NCBI GenBank assembly: GCA_964468205.1 | Contig: CAYXVG010000020.1 | Location: forward strand, 44,867 to 108,866 | From: CAWELS01 sp964468205 | GTDB taxonomy: Bacteria; Acidobacteriota; Terriglobia; Bryobacterales; Bryobacteraceae | Length of the DNA: 64,000 bases | Reading direction: 5' to 3' | Translations under genes and position numbers: made by a program | Notes under the pieces: generated by a model | The model's database searches: none | The model's input: the letters and a program-made list of their open reading frames with translations, nothing else | What the model was told of the DNA's origin: nothing | Part shown: piece by piece, positions 1 to 9,181 of the stretch | How the letters are laid out: the number at the start of each line of letters is the position of its first letter | Numbering within the stretch: the stretch's first letter is position 1

Positions 1-737
1 TTCTCTCCGGTCAATGGGACGAGGTCGGCGACGGTGGCTATGGAAACCATCTTGAGTAATGACGTCTCGATCCGCCTGGCCTTCTCTTCCGGCCAGCCAG
101 CGGCGCGAAAAAGGGATTGTACGAGCTTGAAGGCGACCCCTGCGCCACAGAGGTTCTTCGCGGGATAGCCGCATTCCGGGCGGTTCGGGTTCAAGATGGC
201 GTAAGCCGGGGGCAGTTGGCTATCCGGTAGGTGATGGTCAGTGACAATGACGTCGACACCAAGTTCGCCGGCCCGCTTCACTGGTTCGATTGCGCGAATA
301 CCGGTGTCGACGCTGATGATCAGCGCGACGCCGTTCGCCGCCGCTCGTTCCACTACACCGGGCTGCATACCGTAGCCCTCCTCGAAACGGTCTGGCACGT
401 GGTAGTCCGCACTCCCGCCCGCCAATTCAATAGCGGTTTTGAGGATCACCACGGAGGTGGCGCCGTCGACGTCATAGTCGCCGTAGAGCAGGATTCGCTC
501 CTTATCTCGGATGGCGCCAAGAAGGCGGCCGGTCGCCCGATTCATATCGAGCATCAGGCCGGGATCGTGAAGGTCGCTCCAGGACGGCCGCAGGAAGCGC
601 AGCGCCGCGCCGGCGTCGTGCTGTCCCCGCCGCCAGAGCACTCGGGCTACGGGTAGCGACAGGGACGCTTCCCGGGCTAGTCTGTCTGCCGCGCCGGCCG
701 GTGCGCCGGGAAGGATCCACCGCGCGGGTTTGAGCAT
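1..737 (-). CDS. recJ: Single-stranded-DNA-specific exonuclease RecJ, 5' part only
   Basis: The gene runs off the left edge, so only the first 245 or so codons are visible. RecJ degrades single-stranded DNA 5' to 3' in recombination and mismatch repair in the cytoplasm. The DHH-superfamily core is clear: motif I reads YGDYDVDGATS at about residues 85-95 and motif III reads VTDHH at about 165-169, supplying the metal-binding aspartates and histidines. The next stretch (NPNRPECGYPAKNLCGAGVAF) is typical of bacterial RecJ. The start is the ATG at 737, 12 bases after the stop of the upstream acidic protein gene, so the two are probably cotranscribed. Nothing unusual is seen in the visible part. 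The nuclease C-terminal half cannot be checked. Confidence 0.93.
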   Translation of the reverse strand, partial: MLKPARWILPGAPAGAADRLAREASLSLPVARVLWRRGQHDAGAALRFLRPSWSDLHDPGLMLDMNRATGRLLGAIRDKERILLYGDYDVDGATSVVILKTAIELAGGSADYHVPDRFEEGYGMQPGVVERAAANGVALIISVDTGIRAIEPVKRAGELGVDVIVTDHHLPDSQLPPAYAILNPNRPECGYPAKNLCGAGVAFKLVQSLFRAAGWPEEKARRIETSLLKMVSIATVADLVPLTGE

Positions 738-749
738 CTTCAAGCCGCG

Positions 750-1256
750 TCAGTTCTTCGAGAAATAAGGACCCATATCATCGTCGAGGTCGTCGATTTC
801 TTCAAGATCCTCATCTAGCCGGGCGTAATCGCGGATTTCTTCCACGATGTCGAGCAACTCCTCATACCACTCGGCCCGGCGGTTATAGAAATAGATCCGG
901 CCCTGGTGTTCGAACGAGAGTTCAATGGCGCAAGTGAATCCTTCGAAGACCCGCATCTCGCGCAGACGCCGCTCCATGTCAACGTATTCGTCATCCGGCA
1001 GATCCAGCGTCTCAAGCTCGTCGAAGGAGTCATCGAGGAATTCCGCGTTCAGCTTCCGGTGATGGAAGACCACTAACGGCACGCCAAGCGCCTTTGGCAT
1101 CTCGAGGAAAGCCTTGAAATCTGGATACTCTTCGGAATCCCAATGCACCATGGTGACGGGCTCTGCCATCCGGGGATAGCCCCGGAAAACAGCAAAATCC
1201 TGAGTCTTGAGGTATTCCTCCACCTCAGTTCTGAGCGTTTCGAGATCCGGCTTCAT
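750..1256 (-). CDS. Hypothetical acidic protein, 168 aa
   Basis: I do not recognise this family. The protein is soluble, has no signal peptide or membrane segment, and ends in a strongly acidic tail (about residues 145-162, rich in D and E) before GPYFSKN. The middle contains a plausible alpha/beta fold with several aromatic residues (IYFYNRRAEWYEEL). The ATG has a good ribosome binding site, GGAGG about 7 bases upstream. It lies directly upstream of recJ with a 12-base gap on the same strand, so it may share a transcript with it. That adjacency is the only functional hint. Confidence 0.8.
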   Translation of the reverse strand: MKPDLETLRTEVEEYLKTQDFAVFRGYPRMAEPVTMVHWDSEEYPDFKAFLEMPKALGVPLVVFHHRKLNAEFLDDSFDELETLDLPDDEYVDMERRLREMRVFEGFTCAIELSFEHQGRIYFYNRRAEWYEELLDIVEEIRDYARLDEDLEEIDDLDDDMGPYFSKN

Positions 1257-1385
1257 GAGCGTTCCTCCACTTTCCCGCGACCGTCGCTTTCTTTAGCTAA
1301 CCCAGCCCGCCATCCGAAGTCAACTTCCCGGAACGGTGCGCCCGCAGGTCGGACAGCGCCTCTGTTGTGCCGTCTTGGAGTCCGG

Positions 1386-3233
1386 TCAACTGCCGGGGCG
1401 CTCCGCGAGAACGAGAATATCACCTTCCGCGGCGGTTTCCCGGGCCGACGGGGTAACGATGGTCTTCGGGCCGATAAAGATCTTGCGCGATTCGGCGATG
1501 GCTTCCCGCACGTCTCGTTCACAGACGAAGTCGACAATGCGAACCGGCGGATCGGCAGCCGCGGGGCGAGCCGTCTCGGCCGGTGGGGACGCGGGAAGCG
1601 GGCACGAGCAGGATGGCGCAGCGCTGCGAGCGGGGCGCGTGGAACGCGCGGCGAGAAACCGATCAACCACATCCGCGGCGGCGGCCGGGTTCGATGGAGC
1701 CGAAAGCGGTGCAGCCGGAGCGGGCGGCACAGCTCCGTCGCGCTGGCGCAGATACTTCTCCACGATAGCTTCAACCGCTTGCCTCGTCACGCCGGCGGCG
1801 GCTGGCGCCGGCACAGTACTGGCCGGCCGGGATTGGACCATGGCTGGAGCGGCTTTTGCGTCCGGAGCGAACGCTTCCTCTGGAGTCCGGACCGCGTAGG
1901 CGATCCGCTTGATGTTGATCAGATGCTGGGGACCGACGTTGTCGCTGGTCGAGTTGCCGGCCGCGGCGCCGCAACCGAGCGTCATCGACGGAAAGACGTT
2001 GGTTGTAATACCAACGGAGCCTTGGGGCGCGGGCGTGTTGACCAGGACCCGGTTCGCCGGCATTCGCACCCCGAATTCGCGAATCCGTGCCTCGTCGTTC
2101 GAAAAGATCACGCAGGTGTGTCCGAGGCCGCCAAAATGAAGGATGGATTCGCAGACCCGTACGGCGTCATCAAAGTCCTTTCCGAAATAGAGCGACAGCA
2201 CCGGCGATAGCTTTTCGCGCGAGAGCGGATGATCCGGCCCAACGCCCCGGATTTCCGCCGCGATAATCGTCGTATCGGAGGGGATCTGCATGCCGGCCAT
2301 CTCGGCGATGCGCACCGGCGACTGGCCCACGCATTCGGCGCGTACCGTGCCCTGGGGAGTGATCAGCAGCCTGCCGAGCGCCTCGGCCTCGGCCTCGGTG
2401 GCCACATAGGCGCGGTTCTTCTTAAGTTCTTCGAGAACCTTGGGCTTCAGATCGCAGCAGGTGACCAGAGTCTGCTCACTCGAGCACACCGTGCCGTAGT
2501 CGAACGATTTTCCGGCGACAACCTGGGATACGGCGGTACCGACATCGAAGGACTTCTCCAGGAGAACCGCCACGTTACCGGGACCAACTCCCAGCGCCGG
2601 CTTCCCGCTCGAATACGCCGCTTTCACAAGGCCATGTCCGCCGGTAGCGAGAATCACGGCGGTGCGTCTGTGCTGCATGAGTTCCTGGGTACTCTGCTGG
2701 GTCACATTCCCGAGACACTGCACGAGTCCCTGAGGCGCTCCGGCCTTCACCGCGGCCTGGGAGAGGAGGTCAGCCGCATAGCAACAGCAGTTCTTCGCTC
2801 TCGGATGAGGACTAAGCACCACGCCGTTACCCGACTTCAGCGAAACAAGCGTCTTGTAGATCACCGTCGACGTCGGATTCGTGGTCGGCACAATCGCCGC
2901 AATCACCCCGACTGGAACGCCGATCTCGGTGACCTTCTCGTCCGGCAACTCGCGCAGCACCCCGACGGTCTTCATGCCGCGCATCTTTCGCGGGAGATAG
3001 TCGGCGTTCAGCAGATTCTTGGCGATCTTATCCTCGACGTTACCCATCGAAGTCTCTTCGACGGCCATTTCCGCGAGGCGCCGGGCGTTTGACCGGCCTA
3101 CCTCGGCGGCCGCCTCCACAACGGCATCGATCTGCTCCTGGGTGAAGTGCCTATACTTCTGCCATGCGGCGTAGGCTGCCTCCACCTTCGTACGGGCTTC
3201 CTGAATGGCGATGAGATCTTGATCCTGCAGCAT
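1386..3233 (-). CDS. CoA-acylating aldehyde dehydrogenase, microcompartment-associated (PduP/EutE-like), with long C-terminal extension
   Basis: It should oxidise an aldehyde to its acyl-CoA with NAD and CoA, as PduP and EutE do inside bacterial microcompartments. The catalytic core covers about residues 1-455; the nucleophile lies in DYGTVCSSEQ and a Rossmann-type region in TGGHGLVKAAYSSGKPALGV. The usual family length is about 460 residues, but this protein has 615. The extra 150 residues are Ala/Pro-rich and contain two short amphipathic helices (AVEAIVEKYLRQR and AADVVDRFLAARS) that resemble encapsulation peptides. The end (VRIVDFVCERDVREAIAE, then KTIVTPSAR) resembles the N-termini of EutQ and EutT. 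I chose the ATG at 3233; a TTG at 3263 would add ten residues. The shell gene lies just upstream. Confidence 0.88.
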   Translation of the reverse strand: MLQDQDLIAIQEARTKVEAAYAAWQKYRHFTQEQIDAVVEAAAEVGRSNARRLAEMAVEETSMGNVEDKIAKNLLNADYLPRKMRGMKTVGVLRELPDEKVTEIGVPVGVIAAIVPTTNPTSTVIYKTLVSLKSGNGVVLSPHPRAKNCCCYAADLLSQAAVKAGAPQGLVQCLGNVTQQSTQELMQHRRTAVILATGGHGLVKAAYSSGKPALGVGPGNVAVLLEKSFDVGTAVSQVVAGKSFDYGTVCSSEQTLVTCCDLKPKVLEELKKNRAYVATEAEAEALGRLLITPQGTVRAECVGQSPVRIAEMAGMQIPSDTTIIAAEIRGVGPDHPLSREKLSPVLSLYFGKDFDDAVRVCESILHFGGLGHTCVIFSNDEARIREFGVRMPANRVLVNTPAPQGSVGITTNVFPSMTLGCGAAAGNSTSDNVGPQHLINIKRIAYAVRTPEEAFAPDAKAAPAMVQSRPASTVPAPAAAGVTRQAVEAIVEKYLRQRDGAVPPAPAAPLSAPSNPAAAADVVDRFLAARSTRPARSAAPSCSCPLPASPPAETARPAAADPPVRIVDFVCERDVREAIAESRKIFIGPKTIVTPSARETAAEGDILVLAERPGS

Positions 3234-3266
3234 GGACCCAACCTGTGCGCCGGCCGGCGCCAATAA

Positions 3267-3551
3267 CTACTTCCCGGCCTTTCTCGAATTTGGGATCACG
3301 CTCTCCACCTCTGGATGCGGAGCCGGAATCACGTGCACCGATACAAGTTCGCCAATGCGCCGCGCCGCCGCCGCGCCGGCATCCGTCGCGGCTTTCACCG
3401 CGCCGACATCGCCGCGGACGGTAATCAGCACCATCCCGGCGCCGACGTACTCCTTGCCGGTCAGCTCAACATTGGCGGTCTTCACCATCGCGTCCGCGGC
3501 TTCAATCGCGCCGGTGAGACCTTTCGTTTCCACCATTCCCAAGGCTTGCAT
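3267..3551 (-). CDS. Bacterial microcompartment hexameric shell protein (BMC-H)
   Basis: This is a single-BMC-domain shell protein of 94 residues, the usual size of EutM/PduA/CcmK proteins, which form the hexagonal facets of microcompartments. The sequence follows the family closely: an N-terminal ALGMVETKGLTGAIEAADAM, a central VGAGMVLITVRGDVGAVKAATDAG and a C-terminal SVHVIPAPHPEVE. AGGA about 5 bases upstream of the ATG serves as ribosome binding site. The acylating aldehyde dehydrogenase follows within 33 bases on the same strand, so the two form an operon and the enzyme is the probable cargo. No pentameric (BMC-P) or tandem-domain (BMC-T) shell gene is present nearby. A closed shell would therefore need proteins encoded elsewhere. 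Confidence 0.94.
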   Translation of the reverse strand: MQALGMVETKGLTGAIEAADAMVKTANVELTGKEYVGAGMVLITVRGDVGAVKAATDAGAAAARRIGELVSVHVIPAPHPEVESVIPNSRKAGK

Positions 3552-3759
3552 ATCGTTCCTCGAATAATTGTATTGAGAGCAGGATCCCCGCCGCTCTGGG
3601 CCGGGTTGAATCTCTCACGGTATCACAGTCTGGAGCGCTCGGTTAGAGCTGCGAGCTTCAAGTAAACGCCTGTGAGCTGCGCAGGACCGCCGCGGTGTTA
3701 TTCGTATCTCCCCGCTGTCGATCTCGCCAGATATCCCCGGGGCCGCCGCGACAGGGCGG

Positions 3760-4989
3760 TTATTCATGCCGGAGCGCCTCGGTGGGATCCAGCCGGGCCG
3801 CCCGGTTGGCGGGCAGCAGGCCAAAGATAAGGCCCACCAGAAAGGAGACCACGAAAGCGGAGGCAACGGAAATCCAAGAGATCGGAATCGACAGCCCGTC
3901 GACAAAACTCTGACCAGCCAGTGGGATGGCGACCCCGATAACGACACCGACCAGGCCTCCGGCCGTGCTGATGAGGACAGCTTCCATCAAAAACTGCTGC
4001 AACACGGCCCGGCGCGTGGCGCCCACCGAGAGGCGGATGCCGACCTCCCGTGTCCGCTCGGTTACGGTTACCAGCATGATGTTCATGATGCCGATGCCGG
4101 ATATCAGCAGCGTGATGGCGGCGATCAACAGAAGCACGATCGTCAGGATCATGGAGATATTCTTCGCGGCGTCCAGAATGGCCGTGAGGTTTCCCACGAA
4201 GTAGCTCGCGCCGGGCCGGTGCCGGCTCTCCAGGATCTGCCGGACGCGTTCTGTCAAAGCCTCCACATCCTCGGCGCGCTTGGCCTGCACGTACAGGGGG
4301 TCGATCCTTTCATAAGGCACCAGATAGCGGAAAACAGTCATGGGAATTACGATGGTTTCCTGCGATAGCTCGGAGAGTCCGAAGCTTTCCGCCTTCTCCC
4401 GGAAGGTGCCGATCACGGTGAAACGCAGGCCGCGGATTTTCAGGATCTGGCCGATGGCGGCGTCCTGCGATCCATAGAGGCGGCCGGCAAGCCGCTCGGT
4501 GATCACGGCGACACGCTGCCGCAGGATCACGTCACTGGGGCTCAGCCCGCGCCCCTGAATCTGGACCAGGTTGCGAACGGAGGAGTATTGATCGTCTGTT
4601 CCGAGGACAAGGATGTCGCGAGGTTGCCCGTTCACCGTAAGAGTTTCGTAGATGAACATTACGCCGGACGCGGCAGTGATGCGGGGGCCGAGTTCTTCCC
4701 GAACAGCAGCGACGTCCGCAATCTTCACGAAGTCCGCGGCCACTTCGCTGGCTTCCCGATTACCGCGTTCGAAGTAAGCAAAGATGATGTTGCTGCCAAT
4801 ACCGCTGATCTGCTCGAGTATGTAGTCCCGGCTTGTCAGCGATACGGTGACCACAAGGATCACCGATGCGTTTCCGATGACGAGCCCGAGGGCTGTCAGG
4901 AATGTCCGGAGCTTGTTAGAGGCCAGCGCTTGAATGCTGAATCGGATGGAATCTCCCAGCAGCATCCATCGCCTTGGTGGTTGCGGCAT
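3760..4989 (-). CDS. ABC transporter permease, MacB/FtsX family
   Basis: This is a 410-residue MacB-type permease without a fused ATPase. A first membrane segment follows the N-terminus (LRTFLTALGLVIGNASVILV). A large periplasmic MacB_PCD-like domain covers about residues 40-270. Three more membrane segments form the C-terminal FtsX domain, with the typical IMNIMLVTVTERTREVGIRL loop and a PTEALRHE end. Such proteins use ATP hydrolysis for mechanotransmission across the envelope, moving lipoproteins, peptides or drugs. The reading frame is open back to 5244, but the ATG at 4989 has GGAAG about 9 bases upstream and gives the family's normal N-terminus. No partner ATPase or adaptor adjoins it, so partners must be encoded elsewhere. 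It diverges from the carrier gene at 5092. Confidence 0.88.
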   Translation of the reverse strand: MPQPPRRWMLLGDSIRFSIQALASNKLRTFLTALGLVIGNASVILVVTVSLTSRDYILEQISGIGSNIIFAYFERGNREASEVAADFVKIADVAAVREELGPRITAASGVMFIYETLTVNGQPRDILVLGTDDQYSSVRNLVQIQGRGLSPSDVILRQRVAVITERLAGRLYGSQDAAIGQILKIRGLRFTVIGTFREKAESFGLSELSQETIVIPMTVFRYLVPYERIDPLYVQAKRAEDVEALTERVRQILESRHRPGASYFVGNLTAILDAAKNISMILTIVLLLIAAITLLISGIGIMNIMLVTVTERTREVGIRLSVGATRRAVLQQFLMEAVLISTAGGLVGVVIGVAIPLAGQSFVDGLSIPISWISVASAFVVSFLVGLIFGLLPANRAARLDPTEALRHE

Positions 4990-5091
4990 CGGATTCTTCC
5001 ATGATACTTGCTGCCTCGGAACGCTTCGTGGCATGCCGCCGCGGTTTGACATCCGCCGTGCTGGGGTATGACCCTGGAAGGACCATTCTTC

Positions 5092-6459
5092 ATGAAGCCC
5101 TTGCGGTTTCCAGACTCGCTCGTTCTGATCTTCGCCATAGTTCTGCTGGCGCAGGCATCGTCCTACTTCCTTCCGGCGGGTGAGTTCGACCGTGCGGAAG
5201 CCCCGGGGACAGGCCGTGAGCAGGTGATCCCTGGAACTTACCACCGCGTGGAGGCCGATCCGCTGCCGCCGTTTTTCTTCCTGACGGCTATCCCCCGGGG
5301 CATGGCCGCCGCCGCGGACATCATCATCCTGGTCTTCCTGGTTGGCGGGGCAATCGGGGTGATCCGCGCGACGGGTGCGATCGACGCCCTGATTGCCGCC
5401 TCGATCCGGCGCTTCTCGCGGAGACCGGCGCTCCTCGTGGCCGGAATGGTTTCGCTGTTTGCGCTTGGATCATCCACCATTGGGATGGGCGAAGAGTACA
5501 TCCCATTCGTTCCGGTGCTGGTGGCAATGTGCGTGGCGCTGGGAATGGATGCGATTGTGGCGTTGGCCCTGCTCGAAATCGGCCTTGGAATCGGCCACGG
5601 CTGCGCGGCGACGAATCCGTTCACCGTGGTTCTGGCCCAGGAGATATCCGGTGTTCCGCTCTACTCGGGTCAAGGAATCCGCTGGGGATTGTTGGCGGTC
5701 TGCCTGGCAATAGGCGTCCATCACGTGATGAGCTATGGGCGGAGAGTAATGGCAGACCCGTCGCAGAGTCTGGTGGCGGCGATCCAACTTCGCGAGGGCG
5801 CGCCAATTGACCATGAGGTCCGTTTGACGCCGGGCCGGATTATCACCCTCGCCTTCTTCGCCGCCGCGATTGGATTCTTCGTTTACGGCGTCGCGCGGTG
5901 GGGATGGTTCTTGACCGAATTGAGCGCGATATTCCTGGCGATCACCCTGGCGGCTGCGGTTTGTGGAAAGCTGGCTCCGAACCGGACAGCGCGCGAGTTT
6001 GGAAAGGGCGCCGCGGAACTAACGATGGCCGCTCTACTGATTGGATTTGCGCGCGCGATCGAGGTAACGCTGGATGCGGCGCTTGTAAAAGACACCATCA
6101 TTCACGGCATTGCGGGATTCCTCGATGGGCTTCCCGCGGCGGCCGCGGCGGTGGGAATGCTGGCGGTGCAGAGCGCCGTCAATTTTCTCATCCCGTCAGG
6201 CAGCGGGCAGGCCTTCGTGACAATGCCGATTATGGCGCCGCTGGCCGATCTCGCCGGCCTCAGCCGCGAAATTGCGGTGCTTGCCTACCAGTTTGGCGAC
6301 GGCTTCATGAACATGATCGTGCCCACATCTCCGGTTCTGATGGGGTTGTTGGGGATGGCCGGCGTCCCGTACGTCCGCTGGGCGAGGTTCATCACCCCGC
6401 TGATTCTGAAGCTGCTGCTGGTGGCTGCGGCCACGCTGGTGATCCTGGTGGTCATCTGA
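5092..6459 (+). CDS. YfcC-family membrane carrier (putative amino-acid or C4-dicarboxylate antiporter)
   Basis: The protein is very hydrophobic, with roughly ten to twelve predicted membrane segments. It starts with a membrane helix (LVLIFAIVLLAQASSYFLPAG) followed by the FLPAGEFDR and VIPGTYHRVE stretches typical of YfcC proteins. Two re-entrant-like motifs appear: GMGEEYIPFVPVLVA with LGIGHGCAATNPFTV, and FLIPSGSGQAFVTMPIMAPLAD in the second half. This pseudo-duplication is characteristic of the DcuC/ArsB-type superfamily. The substrate cannot be deduced; arginine/ornithine exchange and short-chain carboxylates are both known for relatives. The chosen ATG has GGAAGGA nine bases upstream. 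An ATG at 5068 in the same frame lacks a ribosome binding site. Confidence 0.85.
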   Translation: MKPLRFPDSLVLIFAIVLLAQASSYFLPAGEFDRAEAPGTGREQVIPGTYHRVEADPLPPFFFLTAIPRGMAAAADIIILVFLVGGAIGVIRATGAIDALIAASIRRFSRRPALLVAGMVSLFALGSSTIGMGEEYIPFVPVLVAMCVALGMDAIVALALLEIGLGIGHGCAATNPFTVVLAQEISGVPLYSGQGIRWGLLAVCLAIGVHHVMSYGRRVMADPSQSLVAAIQLREGAPIDHEVRLTPGRIITLAFFAAAIGFFVYGVARWGWFLTELSAIFLAITLAAAVCGKLAPNRTAREFGKGAAELTMAALLIGFARAIEVTLDAALVKDTIIHGIAGFLDGLPAAAAAVGMLAVQSAVNFLIPSGSGQAFVTMPIMAPLADLAGLSREIAVLAYQFGDGFMNMIVPTSPVLMGLLGMAGVPYVRWARFITPLILKLLLVAAATLVILVVI

Positions 6460-6508
6460 AAACGCTCCCCCCGGACAGCGGAACCGGTGGCGCCATAGGT
6501 TGATCCGG

Positions 6509-9181
6509 TCACTGGCCGGCGATTTCATACCACGGTGAGAATTGCTGGCCGTCGGCCTGGAGGTGCAACTGATAACCTCCCTCGACGCGCTGCACATACG
6601 CGCCGCTCAGCGGGGGAAGGCGGCTGCCACTGCCATCCAACGGATAGACGGAGAGTTTGGGGAGCGTCGTTTGCAAGAGAACCTTCACCTCCACCCGTTC
6701 CATCCATGTGGGCGGCTGCCCGGAGCTGCGGCTACCGGAGGGCTTGTGAAGGAAATCCGGCTCCGGCTCGATAGTCCAGCGGCCGGCCGAACCGGGATAG
6801 GGGACCAGTTGCTGTGGCCGGGCCGGACTCGATGCGGGTTGCGTGCGGAGCGTGTAGCCGGGATTCGACAACAGCAGGTGCTGCGAATGCTCCACTGGCC
6901 GGCCGTCCAACGGAGTCACAAGCAGGACGGCGAACCCCCGCGCCGACGCTCCCAGCTCCACCGTTAGAGGACCGGCTGTCACCTGACGGCGGTCCAAGTG
7001 GCCGATCACCCCGGCGGCCAAAGGGGACTGGACTGTGAACAGCCGGCCCGGCTCGGAGTAGGAAAACTCGCCGGTATCGGAAAGCATGGGCCAATCGGAA
7101 ACCTCCCGGGCGCCATCCGGCATCGCCCCCGTGCCGTCCTTGACCAGCTCCACGCGATGCCGGAGCGCGACCTCGGGTTGATAGCCATGGGCGCTGCTCA
7201 GGAACTGCTCGACATTGGCGTTGCGCCGCTCGCGGCCGGCGCGGTAGCGGTCCTCGACAGCGACAGGAATGCGCAAGGTCTCGTTAGCGGGCAGGATCGC
7301 GAAAGAACGAAAGATCCAGGCCGCCTGCCCGAGGTTCACAAGCTTCGACCAGTCGCCATCCAAATCAAAGCCGACAGGGACGCTGCCGTCCCAGTCATTG
7401 TCGTGGGCGTAAGCGAAGTGCATCAGGCCGTCCCAGTCCTGAAAAGCAGCCAGCACCGCCACCACCGGGTCGATTTCAGCACCCTGGCGGTTCGGCCATG
7501 CCTGGTTGAACTCGCTCAACGTGTACGGGCGGCCGGAGGTACGCTGGGCGGCTACCCGGAGGACCTGCGTCAATCCGCCGCCGACCAGCGAACTGTCGGC
7601 GATGGACCAATCCCGCGCATCCCAGGCCTGATTTTGAAACCACGGGTGATCCTCGTAGAAGTGATTGTCGTCGTAGTCCATATCGGCGTGGGAATCGAGG
7701 TTCAGGAGCCCGCCCCACTTCATCTGAGTGCCGGCAACTGGAACGATACCACCGGCTTCCCGCCGCACCGCGTGAAGCATGGCCCAGAGGTAGGCGCGGT
7801 CCAGCGTGGCCAGGAAGGCGAGGAAGTCGTCCGTACGCGCGTCCGTCGCGACTTCGTCTTCGCATACCAGCGAGATATTGCCGAGTTCCTGAAACTCCGA
7901 GTCGTCCAGGCCATGGACACCGGCTTCGCGAAGCGCGGCATTTTTCACCCAGATCGTGGTTCCCGCGGGAAGCTCGCTGAGCTCGAGTGAAAACCGCCCG
8001 ACACGGTCCATGGAAAAGCCCGCGTGAAACGCCAGCCGAAAGACCTGCGGCTCCGCCGTGACGCTGATGGTCTTCGCGGCCATTGTCGTCCAGGGGCTGG
8101 CGTTCCGTTTGATTACGAATCGGGCCTGGCGCGCTACTCCTGGAGGGACTTCTGCGCTGGCCTCGATCTCCGCAACGAAATGCTTCCCTTCCTCGACGGA
8201 GAAACCGACCTTCTTGAAATTAAGCCGCGGACCTTCGCTCGTGACAACAAATTTCACGGTTCCCGGCGGGTCGGGTTCGAACTGTTCGAACACGCCGTCC
8301 GAGGGCGGCCCCTTCTCGATCTCCCAGTCCATCGTGAGCAGGTTCGGTCCATCCGGAGTTGTGGTTCCCCAAGTGGCCCGAAGCTCCTCGGTAGAACGAT
8401 ACCGGTGGTGCAGATACCAGTTCCACAACCGCTGCAGCAGAGTCCGGTATTCTCCGGTGAGATAGCTATCCAGCCGGTTGACCTGCCAAGCCTGTAGCAT
8501 CGACGTTTCGTTGTTGACCTCGACCATCGCGAGTACTGGGTCGTCGCGCAAGCCGAGCCTGCGGATCAGCTCGCGCGTATAGTCCATCTGCAATTCGACC
8601 ATGCGGGTGAAGAAGATGTGCAGAGGTTTCGACTGCGCGGGAAAATCGTCATGGGGCGGCAGCCGGTCTGCATCTGGGCGGAATTTGTAGCCGACATGCA
8701 GATTGAGGTTCACGTAAACGCCCTCGGCTTTCAGAGCCGCGATGAAAGCCTTGAGACGCCTTTCGCCGATGGCATGGAAAGACGGATACGGATCTGTATT
8801 GAGAATACTGCGCGGGTTGTCCGGGTCAGAAGAGGGAGACGAATCCAGATGATGTAGGCGCACCAGGTTGATCCCGAGCCGGCGCAGGCGCTTCGCTATT
8901 CTGAGGGCATCGGTCTCAGTGGGAAAATTGCCGCTGAATGAGAGGTTGGCGCCGAAGAAGCGAATCCGTTTGTCATCGGGGGTATGTGGCGTTCTGTCCG
9001 GGCCCACCGTGTGGAACCTGCCATCCCGTACGAATACACGATCTTCGGGCCCAAGTGGATGATTAAGTTGGCTGAAATCCGGAGCGCCCGAGAGCCGGTC
9101 CTGATCGATGGAGTATTGGTAGTAGGTCTCCTGGGCAGAAGCGAGTAGCGAGACGAAGGTGAGTAGGGCCAGCGACTTCAT
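6509..9181 (-). CDS. Secreted glycoside hydrolase, clan GH-A type, with an inserted carbohydrate-binding-like domain
   Basis: A signal peptide (about residues 1-17, cleavage after ASA) precedes a TIM-barrel hydrolase of GH5/cellulase type. The first barrel half contains INLVRLHHLD (about 105-113) and VLAMVEVNNETSM, with the putative acid/base Glu at about 225. A beta-rich stretch of about 115 residues (305-420) resembles a CBM4/9 jelly roll. The barrel then resumes (DRAYLWAMLHAVRREAGG), and the putative nucleophile lies in YTLSEFNQAWPN at about 557. A beta-sandwich follows near the C-terminus. At 890 residues it is long for such enzymes because of the insert. The substrate is unknown; a plant or microbial polysaccharide is likely. 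Confidence 0.8.
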   Translation of the reverse strand: MKSLALLTFVSLLASAQETYYQYSIDQDRLSGAPDFSQLNHPLGPEDRVFVRDGRFHTVGPDRTPHTPDDKRIRFFGANLSFSGNFPTETDALRIAKRLRRLGINLVRLHHLDSSPSSDPDNPRSILNTDPYPSFHAIGERRLKAFIAALKAEGVYVNLNLHVGYKFRPDADRLPPHDDFPAQSKPLHIFFTRMVELQMDYTRELIRRLGLRDDPVLAMVEVNNETSMLQAWQVNRLDSYLTGEYRTLLQRLWNWYLHHRYRSTEELRATWGTTTPDGPNLLTMDWEIEKGPPSDGVFEQFEPDPPGTVKFVVTSEGPRLNFKKVGFSVEEGKHFVAEIEASAEVPPGVARQARFVIKRNASPWTTMAAKTISVTAEPQVFRLAFHAGFSMDRVGRFSLELSELPAGTTIWVKNAALREAGVHGLDDSEFQELGNISLVCEDEVATDARTDDFLAFLATLDRAYLWAMLHAVRREAGGIVPVAGTQMKWGGLLNLDSHADMDYDDNHFYEDHPWFQNQAWDARDWSIADSSLVGGGLTQVLRVAAQRTSGRPYTLSEFNQAWPNRQGAEIDPVVAVLAAFQDWDGLMHFAYAHDNDWDGSVPVGFDLDGDWSKLVNLGQAAWIFRSFAILPANETLRIPVAVEDRYRAGRERRNANVEQFLSSAHGYQPEVALRHRVELVKDGTGAMPDGAREVSDWPMLSDTGEFSYSEPGRLFTVQSPLAAGVIGHLDRRQVTAGPLTVELGASARGFAVLLVTPLDGRPVEHSQHLLLSNPGYTLRTQPASSPARPQQLVPYPGSAGRWTIEPEPDFLHKPSGSRSSGQPPTWMERVEVKVLLQTTLPKLSVYPLDGSGSRLPPLSGAYVQRVEGGYQLHLQADGQQFSPWYEIAGQ

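Noticed and set aside
1143..2210. 355-codon plus-strand open frame opposite the aldehyde dehydrogenase
   Set aside because: The minus strand encodes a recognisable enzyme; the plus frame is basic, low complexity and without a ribosome binding site.
4990..5244. 85-residue N-terminal extension of the MacB-like permease
   Set aside because: The extension overlaps the divergent carrier gene, has no membrane or signal features, and the ATG at 4989 has a ribosome binding site.
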